Shown in pieces: positions 47,301 to 58,412 of a stretch of DNA of 64,000 bases. The stretch is taken from positions 2,790,001-2,854,000 of the forward strand of contig JAVTLE010000014.1 in assembly GCA_033439295.1 (NCBI GenBank). The letters are read 5' to 3'. Origin of the DNA: Deuterostichococcus epilithicus. Taxonomy: Eukaryota > Chlorophyta > Trebouxiophyceae > Prasiolales > Stichococcaceae. How positions within the stretch are numbered: the stretch's first letter is position 1; every line of letters starts with the position of its first letter. Made by a program: the position numbers and the translations under genes. The notes beneath the pieces are model-generated. The model did no database searches and was not told the origin of the DNA. It was given only the letters and a program-made list of their open reading frames with translations.

Positions 47301-50300
47301 GCCTACCGGTGCGCAGCCCCCCCCTCCCCCCTTCAGATCAGGCGCCCAGTCGCGCCCGCGGCGGCTGCCTTGCAGTTGCGCTGATTACCCCTCAAGCCAC
47401 GGGGCCTCCATGCTTGCTGGCCACCGTTTGCTCCGACTTGAGGATAGCCCAGATGAAGCGTGGCGCGGCCGAGACGAGGCATGGGAGGCAGAGAAGGAAC
47501 AGCATGGCTGCGGAAGCACGGGCTCACTGCAATTGGCTGCAGGAAGCTGCTGCGGGACGAGTTCCGCAGCGGGCGGCTGGAGCAGGCGAGCAGCAAGGCG
47601 GCGGTGCTGTCGGACCTCTGCGACCGGCTCAAGTACGACTCGGACGCCGCCACGGAGGTCCACAAGGGCATCTACACCGAGCGCATCGAGTCCTTCCTCG
47701 AGGACAAGAAGCTGTCAGGTGGATTCTCGTGGCGCTGCCGGCAGCACCTGCAGGGGGCATTGTCAGCTGGCAACGCTGCGGCTGAGCAGACACGGGAACG
47801 GGGGTCGTTTGCTGGCGTTTGCTGGCAAGGCCTGCGTGCTCGGTGATGTGCGGCTCATCGTGCACGAGGCAGACGCAAAGCTTGGCGGCGGCTGTGCAGT
47901 CCGTGCTTTCCAGCAGATGACTCACGCCGGTGCGTCCTGCTGCGGGCTTGGCTGCCTCAGATGTCCGCAGTACCACCTTCTGAAACACAAGCTCGGATGG
48001 CTCGCAGACGAGGAGGCGGAGGAGCTGACGAAGCTGCGCAAGCTGCTGTGCCTGTCGTCGGAGGCAGTGGCGGACATCGACCGCGCCACCAAGGGCCGCA
48101 TCTTCCGCTCCGCCGTCAACGATGCCCTGGGCGCCGGCATCGACGGCTTCACGCAGGTCCGCACGCCGACCGCCGCGGCAGCGGCGTCTGGGCCGCCTTG
48201 GTCGGCGCTGCCTGCACTGCACGAGGTTCTTGATGTCTGGCTGTCCCAAGCGGTCTCGTCATGCGCCGCCGTGAGCCCGCTCAGTCGAGATCGCTGCTGC
48301 AGCTGCCCAGTGCTGGCTGGGGCCTCAAGGCTCACACTGCTGCCGGTTCACGTGAACCAGCGGCCCTGCATCCTGTACCCTTACAGGAGGACCGCAAGGC
48401 GGTGCGGCAAGCGCGGGAGGCGGTGCACCTGCCGGAGGCCATCGCGAAGGACATCCTGAAGGAGACCGCCCGCAAGTGCGCCCGCTGTGCTTCCTCCTCC
48501 GCGAGCCTGCCATCCTAAGGGCGGCAAGCCACACCAGCGCTCCGAAACCATGAGCCAGTTTGTGTCCGGTCGTGCTGCGTCATGCGACGCTTGCTGTTGA
48601 GCCTGTGGAGGCCAGCTCCTGGGCATCCCAGCGCACGCGGCCGGGCATCTGCTGGCAGCACCCGGAAGAAGGCATGCTGCGCTGCCGCAGGGCGTTCCTG
48701 GGCTTCGTTACGCGGTCGCGCAACACGCGGCAGCGGCTGGACGGCGCCAAGGAGCTGAAGAAGCTGGTCTACTTCTCCAACATTGTCGTCTCGCCGCTGC
48801 TGGAAGACCTGCAGGTGCCGCTCGGACCAGTCTTCGCCTGTCTTGTCAGCTGCGCCCCCATTCAGGTCGAGCTGAGGCCATGCCGCCCCGTAAGCGGCCG
48901 CCTGCCTGCCAGGCGGCCGCGCCATGACAGGCGCCTCTGGCGCCAAAACCCCAGCGTCCAAATTCCATTTGGATCTCGGTCAATACATGCATGTGGCTCC
49001 GGAGCGTGCTCTTGATGCACACCTCAACTGACGCCGGCGCAGACGAAGGAGGAGCGGGAGGCAGCAGAGGAGAAGGCGCGCCAGGAGCGGGAGGCCGGCG
49101 AGGCCAAGGCCAAGGCCGCCGCCGACAAGGAGAAGGCCATGCAGGAGTTCGCCAACACCATGGCTAAGGCGCGTCGATGTCGTGCAGCGGCCGCCCTGCT
49201 GCTGCAGCATCCCTGCAATGACGCTTCCGCGATGCCTGGCATGTGAAACATGCCCTGCGCGTGGCGGGGCACCGGGAACAGCCCAGGGGCGTCGCCTGGG
49301 CTGTGCTCGAAGCAGCGGGCGGGCCAGGCAGGCGCACACCGCATTCCAGGGGACCCTGCTGCGCCGGCCAGCAGCGCCAAAGCGGGCACTGGGTTCCCAG
49401 CGCTTGGACGCCAAGGACGGGCACTGCGCCATGTCTGCAGGCGAAGGAGGCGGCGGACAAGGAGCAGGCAGACGAGGCGGCGGGCGAAGAGAAGGCGACG
49501 GCGGCGGACGGCGAAAAGGCGGACGAGGCCGCCAAGGCGGACGAGCCCGCCAAGGTGGACGAGCCTGCCAAGGTGGACGAGGCCGCCAGGGAGGAGGAGG
49601 AAGGCAAGGAGGTGGAAGTGCAGGAGGAGCTGCCCGCCGACGCCGCGCCCGCAGGTGGGTTCAGGGGTTTGGTGGGTCTTGAAGGTTTTTGTGCGTGCCC
49701 TGGGGCATTGGTGTATCGCTTCTGTGGTCGGGCTCCACGTGTGCCGCGCTTCGCGTGCGTTTTGCGAGGGCGTCACCGGATGGCCGGGACACCCACGCGG
49801 TGCACCAAAGGCTTGCGGTCTGTCCGCATGGCGGCCGGGCTTTCCAGGTGGCAGCTGCCGGGCTCGGTTGCGCTGGCGCCCCAGCTGTGCCACATTGTGC
49901 ACAGCCTGGGAGACTGGCAACTTGGTGCGGGACCCAGCTGTTCGTTGCCTGGTGCAGAGGACGACGACAGGCCAGCGACGCTCGCAAAGGCGCAGGATGC
50001 GGCGGCGGCGCGTGCGCTGGGCGAGGAGATCGGCTCCACCGGTGCGTTGCGACTGCCCGTGAGGGCGCCTGAGCTGTGTGCAGGGCCACAGCGGCGCAGG
50101 GCGCCGCCTCTGCACATGAGGCACTCTGTGATCGGGTTGCACATCTGCCTGTCTCCCTCTCGCATTGCAGCTGCGCCACCGCCAGGCAGAGGCAGCGCTG
50201 GCGGGGTCGACAGAGGAGCAGCCTGAAAAACGGCCCACGAGATCTGCAAGCGGCTGCGCTGGAGGCTTGAATCAGCCGATGCACAAAGGCATACTCGGAA

Positions 50301-53007
50301 TGATAACCCCGACTTCGGTTATGTTCACCTCTGTTTATTTCTACACCCCCCACGCGCCCTCGCGCAGGCGCCATGAGCTGCTGGTTGAAGGGAGGCATGC
50401 TGGTGGTCAGCAACCCAAGAGGCATTCACGACGGAAGCTCTGGCAGCCTCGGACTGAGCTCCATCTTTTCTTTCCTTCCGGCGCAGGCGCCATGATGCGC
50501 AGCCAGAAGGAGGTGACGCTGGCGGAGGACCTGGAGCTGCGGGACCGCACCGACATCTACCGCAACTTCCTGCTGTACTGCATGTCCGGCGACGTGGTGG
50601 CGCTGCCCATGGGCACCACCGTGGTCGTCGAGCGCGACTCCTCCGAGTTCGCCCGCCTCGCGCAGCTGGGCGACGTGCTCGGCCTCTCTCAGTTCGATGT
50701 CGCCGGGGTGCGCTTTGCTGACGGTCCCCCAACCCCCCTGCTCCCTCGGTGTGTCACCCTTGCGCATGTGTGCTGGGAGGAACCAGCGGTTGCAAAGCTT
50801 GTCGGGCTGTATCATCATTTCGCAGTGTCAGGGTCATGCTGCCTCACCGGCCTTGGATGGCAACCGCCTCCGGGGTGCGTTGCTTTTCAGCCTCACAGGC
50901 GTGAGGCCGCGCCTGCCAACTGAGTCAGGCGCCCTGCTGGTGCGACAGGTGCACCAGGGGCTGGCGGAGCAGTCGTTCCGGCACCAGGTGCAGACCATCA
51001 TGGGCGATGGTCAGCTCACCGCCGAGCGCGCGCAGGCCCTCACAGGTGCGCGCTGCCGGCGCCCTGCCCGGCACCAGTGACCCTTGCGGTCGCCTGAAAG
51101 GCTGCCAGGCAGTTCTGGTTGGGGGCGCCCCCCAGTCTGCACACTCGCACAGGAGGCGATGCAATCTCGCCCGCTGGCTGCCGAGAGTCATACAGCAACC
51201 GTTGTCCGGTGCTCGGCACTTCAGCACAGCCCTGCTTCGAACCCTTGCTCAGCGACGCGTGGGTCTGAGCATGTCCCCAATATGCACAGACATGCGCCAG
51301 AAGATGGGGCTGAGCGAGGAGGCGGCGAAGAAGATCATCAAGGGAGTGCAGAACCAGCGGCTCATTGGCAGCCTTCAGGCGGCCAAGTCGGCGGGCGCCC
51401 TCACCCTCGAGCGCCTGCGCGACATGGCCGAGTCCGGCGTCGACATCGAGTCGTTCGTCTCCGAGGACATGCGCGTCCAGCTGTACACCAAGGAGGTGTG
51501 TGTGCGCCCGTTGCTGGAACCACACGTCTCCAAGCACACAGCTCCAGAAGCCTGCCTGGGGAATGTGCGCAACCCTTCCATGCGCGTCCAGCCGCACGCC
51601 AAGGAGGTGTGTGTGTGTGCGCCTTCTGCTGAAGTATCCCTCCTCGCCTTCACACCGCCGCCGCCGACGCTGCCTCCCTGGCATGGGTCTTCTGCGCCTG
51701 CACGGCTGTGTGTGGCGGCTCATGGCCAGTGATGCTTGTTTGTTGCGGACAGCAGCAGGTGATGGGAGGGTGCAGCTGTGGGGCTCTCATCTGGCGCAGG
51801 CGCAGCTTCCTCCCTACGCTGACTGCCCATGCTGCCCACCACACGAACGCTCACTATGCGGAGGAGGAGGCATCCGGCCGAACGCACACCCCCTTTCACG
51901 CCTTGCAGTTGAAGGAGCGGCTGACGGACGGCACGGGCGAGTTTGACGCTGAGGAGCTGATGAACAAGCTGCCGGGGCAGCTGTCGCTGTCAGAGAAGAA
52001 GGTGCAGGCCGCCGTGAAGGGCCTGGCCAAGGACCGCCGCCGCACCACCCTCGTCCAGGTGCCCTCTCCCCCCCCAAAACCCCCCCGCTCAGCCGTCAGA
52101 CCGGCTGCTCACAGTCCCCCTGCATGCGCCTGCTGCCGTCTGACGCTGCTGGATGGTCATGCCTTTGTGCTGGAGGGCGGGCCATCAGGCCCATGACACT
52201 GGACCCTAGCAGCTCTGTACACCAAGTGGCAACGTTGCGGAGACGCCCCCCACCCCCCCCCAACCGGCAGCCGTGGTGACACACGCCGTCCCTGCGTTCG
52301 GATCCCTGCTCATGGCTGCGGACGCCGACCTGGCCGCGCTCACGCGCCCACTCGCCGAATGTCAGAGCGCGTGTGGCTGTCAGGCCTCACTCCTGCTCAA
52401 CACTCCTGCCCGCCCGCCGCCGCGCAGGCGATCTCGCTGCTGCGGCAGAAGAAGCTGGACGACGCGGTGAAGAGCGTCAACAACCTGCTGGCGTGCGACC
52501 GCGCGCTGCCAGCGGACCGGCCCGTGCAGTGGGAGGAGCGCGCCGAGCTGCAGGACCTGTTCTCCGCCTACCTGTCGCGGGTGCGCCTCCGCAGCACCGG
52601 CTGCGGCGCAAGTGCCCGCTGCGCCCTGGGGGTCATGCCCCTAACGTGGGAGGCCCTTTGATCTGTCCTTCGTGACGCTGCTGCGGCGCTGCTCCCTGCC
52701 TTCGATGGCATCCATCGCAACCGTGCGGGGCGGCTCACAAGCTACGCCCCTATCGGGCGGCGGACCTCTGTGTGTCTGGACCTGCGCGTCGCTGATCCGA
52801 ATGGTACATAAACTCCTGATCAAACATCGAATTGATTCTGACGAACCCGGTCCTGTTTGTGAGCAGGAGAGCAACGCGGACAAGCAGGCGGCGGTGGCCA
52901 AGGTGCTGGGCATCCCCGAAGGCGAGGTCAGCAGCCTGCGACAGCTGGTGGACGACGGCAACTGGAAGCTGGGCGAGGATGCTGAGGACGAGGGCGGCTT
53001 CTTTTAG
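44310..53007 (+). CDS. TIC110: TIC110, plastid inner-envelope protein import component
   Basis: Scaffold of the TIC translocon: binds emerging preproteins, tethers stromal chaperones. Twenty-one exons, all in phase: 44310-44507, 44650-44791, 44970-45133, 45401-45670, 45872-46045, 46294-46476, 46711-46899, 47202-47308, 47543-47718, 48008-48156, 48387-48475, 48691-48814, 49043-49168, 49441-49654, 49958-50041, 50487-50707, 50949-51045, 51290-51495, 51909-52058, 52428-52580, 52867-53007; 1118 residues against about 1016 in Arabidopsis. Exon 1 is a classic transit peptide (basic, no acidic residue, ALRVSAQAS near the end). Two hydrophobic spans follow (TAGAVLVVLLTAGAGGLAG; GGALIGAAAGVLLA). The helical repeat region matches throughout: LIFVSNLVFGDQKAAFLLPW, AKELKKLVYFSNIVV, RTDIYRNFLLYCMSGDV, GLAEQSFRHQVQTIMGDGQL, NNLLACDRALPAD. 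Residues about 656-796 are a charged Lys/Glu/Ala insert longer than the plant linker. Intron 13 starts with GC. The end EDEGGFF resembles plant EEGNFVF. Confidence 0.95.
50362..50495 (+). repeat. 15-bp duplicated acceptor in TIC110 intron 15
   Basis: The bases gcgcaggcgccatga occur at 50362-50376 and 50481-50495, 119 bp apart. The second copy is the acceptor used. The first would also be a valid AG after a CCCCC-rich tract, but 119 bp extra shifts the frame and ends at the TGA inside the second copy. Confidence 0.8.
51468..51619 (+). repeat. Duplicated exon end plus donor in TIC110 (exon 18)
   Basis: The last codons of exon 18 and its donor (51468-51506, encoding MRVQLYTKE then gtgtgtgtgcgcc) reappear at 51579-51619 (MRVQPHAKE then gtgtgtgtgtgcgcc), exactly 111 bp downstream. 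The frame between them is open, so use of the second donor at 51607 would insert 37 residues in frame. The two copies differ at a few bases, so the duplication is not new. Confidence 0.85.
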
Positions 53008-53592
53008 ATGCGCCAAACATGGCGGCCGCGGCCAGCTCCGCCTGGCGGCGCTCCATGGCCCGCAGACGGCTGCGGCGCAGTGGCGGGCTGCTGCCGCCGA
53101 TGCCCCCGAGCCTGGTAGCCGGTCTTGTTGGCCGTTGCTCTATGGGTGGTGAATCTGCCCCGCTGCGGTGCTCTCTTGCGCGTGGGAGCAGACGGATCTG
53201 TTACGTTACCGAGCTGATTCGAACAGCTGCCACTTTTTGGTGGCGTTGGGCTACTCCAACCAGCACGAGGCAGAACACCGTTGCTGCTGCTTAGGTAATA
53301 CCAGAGTAGTATTTGCCTACTTACCTATTGATCTCCGACACATATGCAAGCGCGACATGCATCTGCCATGTGCGCACCTGTCATATGTCTTAGGTTTTGG
53401 CTCTCGCCCATGTTCGCTGCCAAGGCTAAGGATGATGGCAGGCTTGCACACCACAGTGCCTACATTGAACCTCTCAATCCCCGTAGCGTCCTGCTCACAC
53501 ACCACCAAAATCAGGTTGCAAACGCCAACCCTATGCAAGCAAACCGTTCGATCTGACAGAGCTGGCCCCATGTTCAGACAGCACAGAGACGG
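53008..53592. other. Convergent 3' spacer TIC110 / bromodomain gene
   Basis: This 585-bp stretch becomes AT-richer and holds the two 3' UTRs. Open frames up to 188 codons on the + strand overlap the bromodomain gene's end and have no motif. Nothing else was seen. Confidence 0.55.
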
Positions 53593-56500
53593 TCAGCCTA
53601 GAAGATGCGGAGCTGATGTCGACACCCCAGCCGGTCGTGCCTCTACTGCTGGCGGTAGCACCACTGGCGGGGCGCCTTGCGCAGCCATCATAGTCGGCAG
53701 GCTCGGCGGCGGCAGCGCAGCGGGCAGGGGCTGACTGCCGGCGGGCCGCGCAGCAGCAGCGGGCAGGCTGTTCGGGTGCTGCTTTAAGATGTGCAGCTGC
53801 TGCTGCTGCGGCTGCTGCTGTGCTGTTCGATACTGCTGCTGCAGCTGCGGCTGCTGTGGCTGCAGCTGCTGCTGCTGCTGCTGCTGCTGGGGTGCCGGCT
53901 GCGGCAGCGGCTGTGACTGCGGCTGGAATGCCGGCAGCGGGGCAGGCCGCGGCGGCACGGGGTCGAGCCTCTGCCGCAGGTAGGCCTGGGCAAAGGCCTG
54001 CGCCCGGCCCTTCAGGCCCGCCATGAAGGATGTGATGTGCGCCGCGTACGTCGCCGCAGAGCTGGCGCCCGGCATCGGCGCCAGCGCCAGCCGGCCAAAG
54101 GCCACGCCCTCTGCATTTGCACCGCAAGCCAGGCCCTGCACCAGGTGCACAGGACCCCGGATGACCTCTGCTTTGCTTTGCTTTGATGCATAGGCTCGCA
54201 TGAGCTCGAGCCCTGCTGCTCGCAGCAAGGGTGTTCCGACACACAGAACATCCCTCGCCACCCTCTGGCCGCACGGCGCACGATCCAGGCGCACAGAGCC
54301 ACACAGCACGACAGTTGCCAGGGAACACACAACTCGGCCTGCGTTCTCGATGCTCAGACGCCTTGTCAGCAACAGGCAGCGGCCGCACCCGCATGGCGAT
54401 GGTGCCGGCGTCTGTGTTGCGGGGCCGCGTGGGGAACGTGTCGCGCACAGTCTCGTCCACCTCTGCTGGCTCCGCCGCCACGAATTTCTTTGTGGCCGGC
54501 CGCCCCATTCTCGCCGTGCTGTACCTGCCGGCGCCTGCCACCCAGACCGTAGCATGAAGAATCAATCACCCTTCCGCTCGAGGCACAGCGGACCATTCCT
54601 AATGCGAGTTGCGAGCAGAGTGTACAGCAGTGCTGGCCATGGCAGGGCGGCAGCAGAGAGCAACCCACATGTCAAATGTGATGATCCAAGCGCAAATGCC
54701 CTGAAAGCTGGCGTCAGCCCAGGACCTCCAATCATGCCGAGAGTTTCCGCACACACTGGCAGCCGGTGATGATGCAGCACCTCGTGCAACAGACTTTCAT
54801 CAGCGCAATATTTGAGCGCGAGAGAGGCGCCCCAGTCAATGTCACCTTGAAAGCTGGAAGCCTGGGAGACGGCAACGCCGCTGGCGGCCGCCCGCTGCGC
54901 CAACTGCTTCTCCCGCGTCGCTGCCTTCTCCGCCCTGCGGCAGCATGCAGACGGGTCTGCCGAAGGATTATCGACTCGGGAGACTCAGCCAACTTGCAGC
55001 GACAAGTGCCCGAGCCCTGCTCGGCAAGAGGCTGGTCAGAAGAGGCCGTCATGGGCTAGACTGCATATGCGCGGCCAGCGTGCGCCACGGTGCAGGCGCG
55101 ACACTTGTGTGCAAGAGCGGCGCTGAACATGCAGGCGGCTGCAGGAGGTCGAATCCTGTGGCGCTGGGGGCAGCAGCCGACCAAGCTCCGCAGCCACATC
55201 CATTGGCGGCTCTCGCTGTTGCTCACAGCAGTCCCGCATGATCACATCGCATGTCAATGTCAGAGCAAGCCATTCAAGAGCAGATTCGATGGCCAGGATG
55301 CAGGGGAGTTGTACCGGCCGGCGGCGCGTGCTGCATCGTTCTTCTCCTTGGCCTCGGCGGCGGCCTCCGCATTGGCAGCGCGCGCGATGCTGGCGGTGCG
55401 GCCCCGATAGTCCTTGATGCCGCGCCGCCCCAGCGCTATCAGCTTTTCCGCCACCCCCAACAGCGTCTTTGCCTGCGGGCATGTTAGGTTTAGGGTTTAG
55501 GACGGGCACGGGGCGGCAAGGCGGAGGGTCCTTGCCTGGCGCTGCGCCGACTGCTGTGCTGCACGCCTGGAAGTGCGGCTGTGCAGGATGAGGGGGCTCG
55601 TCTCTGCATGTGCATTCTCCGATGGCCCTCCTTCCAAAGATTTCGCTCAGCCACAGTCAGCTGCGAGGCGCATATCTCAAGTGGCCAACCTCGGACCGCA
55701 GTTGCGCCGTCTGAGGGGCATCAGGGCACCTGCTTGTGGTACAGGGTGTCCGGCGGGTTGAAGGTCATGGCGTTGTTGAACATGGTGCGCATGTCCTCCG
55801 CCAGCGCGTCCCAGGTCTCGTAGGCGCCCCCCTCCGCGTGCAGGCCCCGCATCGTCGTGAAGTCCATCGGCCGCTTGATGGCCGCGCTGTAGCCCGGCGC
55901 CTGTGGCGGCATACCCGTGAAACGGTTTGACTGACTTTGCTGGCCGTACCTGCTTGGGGCTGCACCACTTCCATGCATGGTGGCCGGTGACGGCGCTCCC
56001 GCCAATTGCGCCCCAAATGGCGCTCATGGCGCTCGTTGCCCGCCCGTGGCGCCCCAAGCAGCAGCGCTGGAATTTGTGGAAGGGCGCTCAGATGCAGGGC
56101 CGCCCAAGGCTGACCTGCCAGGCTCAATGCTGACCTGCCAGGCGGTTGTTCGAGTAACAACACTTTGATCGGTAGCAGCATGACCCTAAGCCCCACAAAC
56201 AGCGCACCATGGCATCGGTGACGGGCTCCTTGAAGATGTGGAACACGTCCTTCTTCTGCACTTTGTTCATGACGCGCTCGATGTCGCTCGGCTTGGGCGG
56301 CAACTCCGGCAGCTCCGGCGCCGCCGACGCCTCCTCCGCCCCCGCCTGCCCGCTTGCAGCCTGCGCGTTGTTGCGGCCCGGGCTCAGAGGGCAATCCTGC
56401 CAAGCCGCCTGAGCAGTGCAGCGTGTGCCACACGCTGCAGCATGACCAGCGAGTTTCCGTACTGCACGTTTGACGTGTGCAGCTGAATAGCGACCAAGCC

Positions 56501-57664
56501 TGGGTGAAGCAACTCGTCGCACAGTTTGCCGCCACAGCCTGCGCGTCACACACCTGGTCCTGGCTGTCAGCGGGCTTTGCCGGCGGCGCGCCCGGCGGCT
56601 GCGCAGCGATGGCAGCTGCCGCCGCGGNNCCCGCCGCAGACACCTTGGCGGGCGGTGCGAGCGCCGGCACCGTCGAGTCTGCGCCCTGCCGCAGCGGGTC
56701 TGGCGAAGCCGGCGGGTAGTCGCCGCCATCACTGTCCATCTGCTGCGACCTGGCTGACGCCTTGCGCTTGCGCGCCGGCGGCTTGCGCGGCTCTAGCGCC
56801 GTGCTGTTGGAGGCTGCCGCCTTCGCGGCCTTGCCCGCCTTTGGCTGCCGCGGCTTCTTCTGCTTCTGCCCCTTGGGCGGCCGGGCGCCGGGATAGCTGC
56901 CACCGAAGGCGTCCTGAGCGCTGCCATGCATGCCATGTGGGCCGAAGCCGCCGGGCAGCTGCGGCTGGGGCCGGTAGCCGCCTGCTGCAGGGCCGCCGTG
57001 ATGCGCCACTGCCGCCGCAGCTGCGGCGTCCGCCAGCTGCCTGTCCCAGCCTCCGGATGGTGACCGCAGATTCTGCGGGGGCGCTGCCGTGGCAGCGCCG
57101 GCGCCGCCATCGCGGTTCTTTTTCCGCTTCTTCTTCGGCCGGGGCTCTGAACCTGCTGATGCGCCAGGCTGCTGCTGGATTGCCGGCGGCGCGCCACTGG
57201 AGGCGGGCCTCGCAAAGCCCTTGAAGGTGACCCTGATCGGCGCGTGTTGCTGCCCAGACGGTGCTGGCCGTGCGCTGCTCGAGGGACCTGCAGCAGCCAC
57301 TCTGGACGGTTCGAGCAGCACGTGGGAGACTGCCGTCTCGCGAGAGTTTAGGCAATGAAAAGATGGGATTGCGTGTCAATCAAAATTATTGCATCCCGCG
57401 GAAGACAAGTCGCTGACCCGCTGCCGCATGAGCACCTGCTGCGGGGCCCTCCGAGGGCTCCGCTGCCCGGCTGGCGTCGTCGTGCCGCCGCTTTTTCTTC
57501 TTCTTTTCCTTGTGCTGCTTATGCTGCTGTGCCTCTGAGAGGCCAGCACGGCCATGCGCGGGTGGCGCGGGGTGGCTGAGATCGCCCGAGGCACCGGACT
57601 GCGCAGGCCGTGGCGTCACCGGATTGCCTCCTATCTTCAACTTGAGTTTGAGACCGCCAGACAT
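53593..57664 (-). CDS. BRD7/BRD9-like bromodomain protein (SWI/SNF subunit type)
   Basis: Acetyl-lysine reader of the BRD7/9 class, which in animals and plants is a SWI/SNF remodeller subunit. Eight exons in transcript order: 57418-57664, 56554-57329, 56208-56360, 55730-55900, 55315-55472, 54846-54934, 54389-54534, 53593-54135; 760 residues, phases agree. The N-terminus is MSGGLKLKLKIGG followed by a Lys/His stretch (HKQHKEKKKKKRRHDD), and VTFKGFARP. Exon 2 is Pro/Gly/Ala-rich with basic nuclear-type stretches (KKKRKKNR, RKRKAS). The bromodomain is at residues about 367-449: IERVMNKVQKKDVFHIFKEP, GYSAAIKRPMDFTTMRG, FNNAMTFNPPDTLYHK. The acetyl-lysine Asn is kept (FN instead of YN). The post-bromodomain DUF-like region has GVAFGRLALAPMPG, then a Gln-rich tail (CTG run 53866-53889). 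Two N at 56628-56629 lie in exon 2 but keep frame. It is divergent from the amidase gene. Confidence 0.92.
53866..53889 (-). repeat. (CAG)8 repeat coding poly-Gln
   Basis: Eight CAG units on the coding strand of the bromodomain gene give a Gln run inside a longer Gln/Pro-rich C-terminal region. It is probably variable in length. Confidence 0.85.
55484..55501 (+). repeat. Interstitial telomere-like TTTAGGG motif
   Basis: The bases ttaggtttagggtttagg form about two and a half units of the plant-type telomere repeat. They lie in an intron of the bromodomain gene, a few bases upstream of the exon 5 acceptor on the minus strand. Confidence 0.6.
56628..56629. other. Two ambiguous bases (N) in bromodomain gene exon 2
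   Basis: NN occurs within a GC-rich Ala-coding stretch. The frame is continuous on both sides, so the gap length is probably right. The affected residue(s) cannot be read. Confidence 0.95.
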
Positions 57665-58412
57665 GCTTGCTTTCCACGAGCAGCCCGGTGCTCGATACCA
57701 GAACTGCAATCTGGCGGGTGCAATGCCGTCAAATCATCATATGCAGCCCCGCTGCCGTCACGAAGTCAGTTTGAGCGAGCTCACACATAAGAAAGGCGTC
57801 GATGCAATCGAGAATCTGGCTTTCCCTGCAGTCGTGCCAGCAGGGAAGCAGCACAACTCGGGAACTTCCAGCAGCCGCGGGAGCAAGCAAGGGAATGCAT
57901 GGTCAAATCTCAAATGATGACAATCTTTCACCTTCCCGCGCCGATGCATTTTGTGCCTGCAGAGCGCGCAGCAGAGCCGCGACAGCAACTCGATCGCACA
58001 GCGCAACGACAAGCTTAGAAGTTTTGCTAACCATTGCCGCCTCCCGCTCAGGTAGCAGCGTGTAGATCGCTGGATCAACACCCGCAGTGACTAAGCACAG
58101 CCTGCAAGGTGGGTGCGTCGTCTGCTCGTTGTCAGGTCACGGTCCTGGTCGCTGCATCGTAGATCATAGACCTTAAGTGGCTGCTTTCGTATGTCGTCTC
58201 TGCCGTGCGCCTCCCGACTTGACTCACGTACAAGTGCAGAGCTCGGAACCCTTGCCCATGTGCACCCCCGCTTTCTGCATTGTGTCGTTCGCACAGTGAA
58301 AAGATATAGGGGCTTTTCGTGCTCGTTTGATACCAATCAGAAGCGCTGGCGTCCCACAGCAGTATGACCTTGCCCTACAGAAAATGTCCATGCATGCTGC
58401 AGGTAGTGCACA
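57665..58412. promoter_or_regulatory. Bidirectional promoter, bromodomain gene / amidase
   Basis: This 748-bp region lies between two divergent ATGs and is markedly less GC-rich. It must hold both promoters and 5' UTRs. No TATA box or conserved element was identified. Confidence 0.55.

Noticed and set aside
53866-53889. CAG/CTG and GGCAGC runs as signs of mobile elements or CRISPR
   Set aside because: They are simple in-frame microsatellites without spacers, terminal repeats or target-site duplications.
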